This document shows positions 33,817 to 33,946 of a stretch of 33,946 nt of DNA, piece after piece. The stretch lies in the NCBI GenBank assembly GCA_003566995.1, contig PXBG01000099.1, forward strand, positions 1-33,946, written 5' to 3'. The notes below the pieces were generated by a model. The model had not been told where the DNA came from. It was given only the letters and a program-made list of their open reading frames with translations, and ran no database searches. Source of the stretch: Syntrophobacteraceae bacterium. GTDB lineage: Bacteria > Desulfobacterota > Syntrophobacteria > Syntrophobacterales > Syntrophobacteraceae. Numbering within the stretch: position 1 is the first letter of the stretch; each line of letters begins with the position of its first letter. The position numbers were made by a program, and so were the translations under genes.

Positions 33817-33946
33817 TCATTCAATGATGCCGGTGAGTACGCCTGCACCGACGGTGCGTCCGCCTTCGCGAATGGCGAAGCGCAGACCTTCTTCCATGGC
33901 CACGGGGGTGATGAGTGCGACTTCGCAGCTGATGTTGTCACCGGGC
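33817..33946 (-). CDS. tuf: Elongation factor Tu, C-terminal 42 residues (runs off right edge)
   Basis: The fragment reads [20 protein letters not shown]... and ends '[11 protein letters not shown]' with TGA at 33819-33817, the universal EF-Tu domain III end. EF-Tu delivers aminoacyl-tRNA to the ribosome. The order tuf-rpsJ is the common str/S10 junction. Most of the gene lies outside the window. Confidence 0.96.
   Translation of the reverse strand, partial: PGDNISCEVALITPVAMEEGLRFAIREGGRTVGAGVLTGIIE

Overview
The window reads as a chromosomal segment of a Gram-negative, probably sulfate-reducing or syntrophic member of the former Deltaproteobacteria (Desulfobacterota). This is an inference. 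It rests on LolA and TatA (an outer membrane and Tat export), on hemA with ccsA and a stand-alone precorrin-2 dehydrogenase (the arrangement of lineages that make heme through siroheme), on RNase J, and on zinc-binding forms of S4, S14, L24 and L36. No species can be named from sequence alone. Almost everything lies on the minus strand; only ssb and one small Cys-rich gene are on the plus strand.

Layout, left to right. Positions 1-9185 (minus) carry plsC, rnj, ftsK, lolA, nadA, pdxA and the N-terminal half of uvrA, closely spaced with RBS-supported starts and an ATGA overlap between pdxA and uvrA. The 522-bp gap at 9186-9707 separates plsC from the divergent ssb. It holds a minus-strand promoter, a U-tracted hairpin and two sets of direct repeats, consistent with a small RNA or an attenuated leader ahead of plsC. 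Positions 10310-15177 (minus) run from a long-chain polyprenyl diphosphate synthase through siroheme synthase N-domain, ccsA, hemA and an unknown zinc-ribbon protein to tatA. This looks like a tetrapyrrole, cytochrome-maturation and quinone-tail cluster. rimO follows at 15331-16680. A 666-bp gap leads to a 74-residue Cys-rich plus-strand gene, which ends at a near-ideal bidirectional terminator (17592-17632).

From 33946 down to 17636 lies the str-end/S10/spc/alpha ribosomal supercluster in canonical order: tuf (3' end), rpsJ, rplC, rplD, rplW, rplB, rpsS, rplV, rpsC, rplP, rpmC, rpsQ, rplN, rplX, rplE, rpsN, rpsH, rplF, rplR, rpsE, rpmD, rplO, secY, adk, map, infA, rpmJ, rpsM, rpsK, rpsD, rpoA, rplQ. 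No gene is missing from the usual set. Internal promoter candidates precede rpsS, infA and rpsD.

I found no mobile element, CRISPR array, phage, toxin-antitoxin or defence locus, and no new multigene system. The points worth a second look are: (1) five of the ten 30S-protein genes start with TTG, while none of the sixteen 50S-protein genes does; (2) a 26-position imperfect hairpin sits in an unusually long rpsC-rplP spacer and overlaps the RBS of a 21-codon ORF; (3) the plsC upstream region is organised like an sRNA or attenuator; (4) UvrA has an abbreviated insert after its zinc module; (5) two small unrecognised Cys-rich proteins.
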